Source of the DNA: Oceanobacillus senegalensis
GTDB lineage: Bacteria > Bacillota > Bacilli > Bacillales > Amphibacillaceae
Length of the DNA stretch: 64,000 nucleotides
Assembly: GCF_900176885.1 (NCBI RefSeq)
Contig: NZ_LT839648.1
Coordinates: 2,570,618 to 2,634,617, forward strand
Reading direction: 5' to 3'
Below, piece after piece: positions 61,723 through 64,000 of this stretch; positions within the stretch are counted from its first letter, which is position 1; every line of letters begins with the position of its first letter. Below the pieces are notes generated by a model. The model was given only the letters and a program-made list of their open reading frames with translations. It did not search any database and had not been told where the DNA came from. The translations under genes and the position numbers were made by a program.

Positions 61723-63555
61723 TTAGTAAACATCACGCTGATACCGTTTTTCTTTTTTCATTTGATTTAAATAATTTTCCGCTTCCTCTTGGCTCATGTT
61801 ACCTTCTTCTTTTAGAACAGTCAGAAGGCTTGAATGTACATCCTTTGCCATATGTTTCTCATCACCGCATACATAAACTCTTGCTCCTTCTTTCAGCCAT
61901 TGATAAAAGTCTTTACTCTTCTCCAAAATACGGTGCTGAACATACACTTTTTCTTTAGAATCACGAGAAAAGGCAACATCCATACGGGTTAGTACACCCT
62001 CTTTCAGCCAATTCTGCCAATCCACTTGATAAAGGAAGTCGGTTGTGAAATGTTGTTCACCAAAAAACAACCATGTTTTCCCCTTTATTTCTAATTCTTC
62101 GCGCTCCTCTAAGAAAGACCTAAACGGGGCGACACCTGTCCCTGGGCCGATTAAAATAACTGGCGTATCCTCGTCAAAAGGAAATTTGAAATTAGGATTA
62201 CGATGAACATAGACAGGCACTAACTCACCTGGTTTAGACCGCTCAGCAAGTTGAACCGAACATACACCATTTCTATCCCGACCATGCGCGTGATACCTAA
62301 CCGCACCAACGGTAAGATGAACCTCATCAGGATTTGCCTGATAGCTACTGGCAATCGAATATTCTCGTGCGGGAATTTTTCTAAGAACTTGAACGAGATC
62401 ACTTGGTTGTAGCTCGTTTGGTGGAAAATCATGAATCAAATCTAGTAAATCCCTTCCATCCATATATTTCTTAAGTGCATCCTCATTATCGATGAAATGT
62501 TTTAACCCATCATTTCGGAAAATTTCAGCAATCTTACTTACCAACGGTTTGGTTAATCGCGTAATCTCAAAATGTGAAATGAGTGCTTCTCGTATCGAAC
62601 GAATTTCTCCTTGTTTATTAACTGGTACGGTTTCATCTGGATTCCAATTTAACTTATCTATTATTTTGTCAACTAAAGAGGTGTCATTTAATGGATATAT
62701 CCCTAAGCTATCTCCTGGTTCAAATTGAAGATTAGACCCCTCTAAAGATAATTCAATATGTCTTGTTTCTTTAATTGATCCCCGTCCATTCAACTTGATG
62801 TTTTCTAAAACCTCAGCCATATAAGGATTGGTCCTTGAATACACAGGCTGTTCAGTGGCAATAGATCCAGCTGCTTCACTACTAGCAAGTTTCGCCTGAT
62901 TTTCCCCTGATTCAGCTAATTTGTTGAATACACCTTCCATCCATTCTCCTGCAGGTTCATCAAAATCTAAATCACAATCAACCCTATCATGGATTCTCTC
63001 CCCACCTAATTCCTCTAATCTTTTATCGAAGTCTTTCCCACTTTGGCAGAAAAACTCGTAAGATTGATCTCCCAAAGATAGGACGGAGAAACGAACCCCA
63101 TTTAACTTAGGTGCCTTTCTACTGTGAAGAAATTCATAGAAGGATACGGCATTCTCTGGAGGGTCTCCCTCCCCATGGGTTGCTGTAATAATGAACAAGT
63201 CTTCTACTTTCTTTAGTTCTTTTGGTTTAAAATCATCCATAACAGAAGCCTTTACCTTAAACTGTCTCTCTTCTAATTTGTTTTCCATTTCTTCAGCTAA
63301 GCTTTGTGCATTTCCTGTTTCTGACCCAAAAAGAATCGTAATTTCTCTGGTTTTTGATTGGTTCTGACTGCTCGTTAACGTTTCTTTTATTTGCACTGGT
63401 GTTGTTCCACCATTTTGTAAGACTTCTAGATTTTGTGTTGCCGATAAATAACCACTAAGCCATATTCTTTGTTCTACCGATAATGAAGGTAGAATCTGAT
63501 TTAAGTTTTCCGATTGTTCTTTACTAAATGGACTATTTGTCACTGTTAACTGCAA
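61723..63555 (-). CDS. cysJ: Sulfite reductase (NADPH) flavoprotein alpha-component
   Basis: This 610-residue diflavin reductase has a flavodoxin domain ([15 protein letters not shown] near 75, [13 protein letters not shown] near 122), the FAD motif [10 protein letters not shown] near 394, [10 protein letters not shown], and the NADPH-binding [15 protein letters not shown] near 465 and [14 protein letters not shown] near 565. It passes electrons from NADPH through FAD and FMN to CysI. The start is TTG at 63555, with a GTGGTGATT site upstream. A gap of about 200 bases separates it from cysH. Confidence 0.93.
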   Translation of the reverse strand: MQLTVTNSPFSKEQSENLNQILPSLSVEQRIWLSGYLSATQNLEVLQNGGTTPVQIKETLTSSQNQSKTREITILFGSETGNAQSLAEEMENKLEERQFKVKASVMDDFKPKELKKVEDLFIITATHGEGDPPENAVSFYEFLHSRKAPKLNGVRFSVLSLGDQSYEFFCQSGKDFDKRLEELGGERIHDRVDCDLDFDEPAGEWMEGVFNKLAESGENQAKLASSEAAGSIATEQPVYSRTNPYMAEVLENIKLNGRGSIKETRHIELSLEGSNLQFEPGDSLGIYPLNDTSLVDKIIDKLNWNPDETVPVNKQGEIRSIREALISHFEITRLTKPLVSKIAEIFRNDGLKHFIDNEDALKKYMDGRDLLDLIHDFPPNELQPSDLVQVLRKIPAREYSIASSYQANPDEVHLTVGAVRYHAHGRDRNGVCSVQLAERSKPGELVPVYVHRNPNFKFPFDEDTPVILIGPGTGVAPFRSFLEEREELEIKGKTWLFFGEQHFTTDFLYQVDWQNWLKEGVLTRMDVAFSRDSKEKVYVQHRILEKSKDFYQWLKEGARVYVCGDEKHMAKDVHSSLLTVLKEEGNMSQEEAENYLNQMKKEKRYQRDVY

Positions 63556-63757
63556 AGTTAATCACCACACTGATTTTTTATTGTAGGAAAATGTTATCGA
63601 ACACTAATAACAAGTAGACACACCTTCTTACTAGGATTTAATTCAAAAAATGAATAGTGAATTAATATGAATGATTCATAACATTTTATTCACATATGTT
63701 TACTCGGGTATTGGGTTAAAAAAATATTTTCTATCTATAAATTTATGCACTCATCAA
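63556..63757. other. Gap between cysH and cysJ
   Basis: About 200 AT-rich bases. I see no gene and no strong terminator or promoter; a separate cysJ promoter may exist here but could not be assigned. Confidence 0.35.
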
Positions 63758-64000
63758 TTAATTAGAGCTTTCATCCACCGTATGAAGTCCACATTCCGTT
63801 TTGTTGAAACCAGCCCATCTACCTTCACGTGAATCCCCTGATTCGGCAACTTGGGAAGTACATGGAATACATCCAATACTTGGGTAATTTTGATCATGTA
63901 ACGGATTATAAGGTAAATCATTTTTCTGAATATAATTCCAAACATCGTCCCAAGTCCAATGTATAAGAGGACATACTTTAATGGATTTAAATCGTTCATC
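63758..64000 (-). CDS. cysH: Phosphoadenylyl/adenylylsulfate reductase, C-terminal part (partial)
   Basis: Only the last 80 codons lie in the window. The frame reads [17 protein letters not shown], then [20 protein letters not shown] and [16 protein letters not shown] before the TAA. The CxxC pair and the ECGLH motif are the hallmarks of assimilatory sulfonucleotide reductases; the CxxC type indicates the [4Fe-4S] adenylylsulfate reductase form seen in Bacillus. It makes sulfite for CysIJ. It is the first visible gene of the operon, reading from outside the window. Confidence 0.93.
   Translation of the reverse strand, partial: DERFKSIKVCPLIHWTWDDVWNYIQKNDLPYNPLHDQNYPSIGCIPCTSQVAESGDSREGRWAGFNKTECGLHTVDESSN

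Noticed and set aside
63754-63999. 81-codon minus-strand frame at the window end
   Set aside because: It is out of frame with clear CysH sequence (CxxC and ECGLH motifs), which is the real gene at 63758-64000.
1-64000. CRISPR arrays, tRNA, rRNA, prophage or intact insertion sequence
   Set aside because: No regularly spaced repeats, cloverleaf-like genes, rRNA blocks, integrase or transposase frames were seen.

Overview
The window is low-G+C DNA from a Gram-positive bacterium, most likely a Bacillaceae member of the Oceanobacillus/Virgibacillus type. Evidence for this is strong GGAGG ribosome sites, many TTG/GTG starts, lipoprotein signal peptides, a Bacillus-style DctB/DctS/DctR/DctP system and a Bacillus-style assimilatory sulfate operon. 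The genus is inference. No rRNA, tRNA, CRISPR array, phage gene or intact transposase is visible.

Region 1 (1-19.3 kb) is acyl-CoA catabolism, all on the minus strand. Operon A (1-5005) has two MaoC-type hydratase halves, an MFE-2-like SDR, two acyl-CoA dehydrogenases (ACADs) and a citrate-synthase-fold lyase. Operon B (5810-15844) has a TAXI-type TRAP importer, an ADP-forming acyl-CoA ligase, a thioesterase, a second copy of the lyase, a FabG-like SDR, an AidB-like ACAD and an enoyl-CoA hydratase. An IclR regulator and a two-gene ACAD operon follow. No thiolase is visible.

Region 2 (19.7-30.6 kb) is an eleven-gene, same-strand cluster. It holds HMG-CoA-lyase-like, enoyl-CoA hydratase, ACAD, class I fumarase alpha and beta, GntR regulator, DASS transporter, CitE-like lyase, CaiB CoA-transferase, MaoC hydratase and MmgE/PrpD genes. 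This content resembles proteobacterial itaconate degradation clusters and suggests conversion of a C5 dicarboxylate to pyruvate and acetyl-CoA.

Region 3 (30.8-41.5 kb) is dicarboxylate uptake and sensing: a metallo-hydrolase, a second DASS transporter, a second TAXI-TRAP system, the DctB/DctR/DctS sensory set and a divergent DctP symporter.

Region 4 (41.5-54.7 kb) is mixed: a large catalase, an AtzG-like/amidase pair, a module of HxlR regulator, DUF4242 protein, ACAD-like flavoprotein and ABC importer sharing an upstream motif, tandem UV-damage endonucleases, a ferritin-like protein and an AEC carrier.

Region 5 (55-64 kb) is a sulfate assimilation operon in the order cysH (partial), cysJ, cysI, sumT, sirB, sirC, TauE/SafE, sat, cysC. 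It takes sulfate through APS and sulfite to sulfide and makes the siroheme that sulfite reductase needs.
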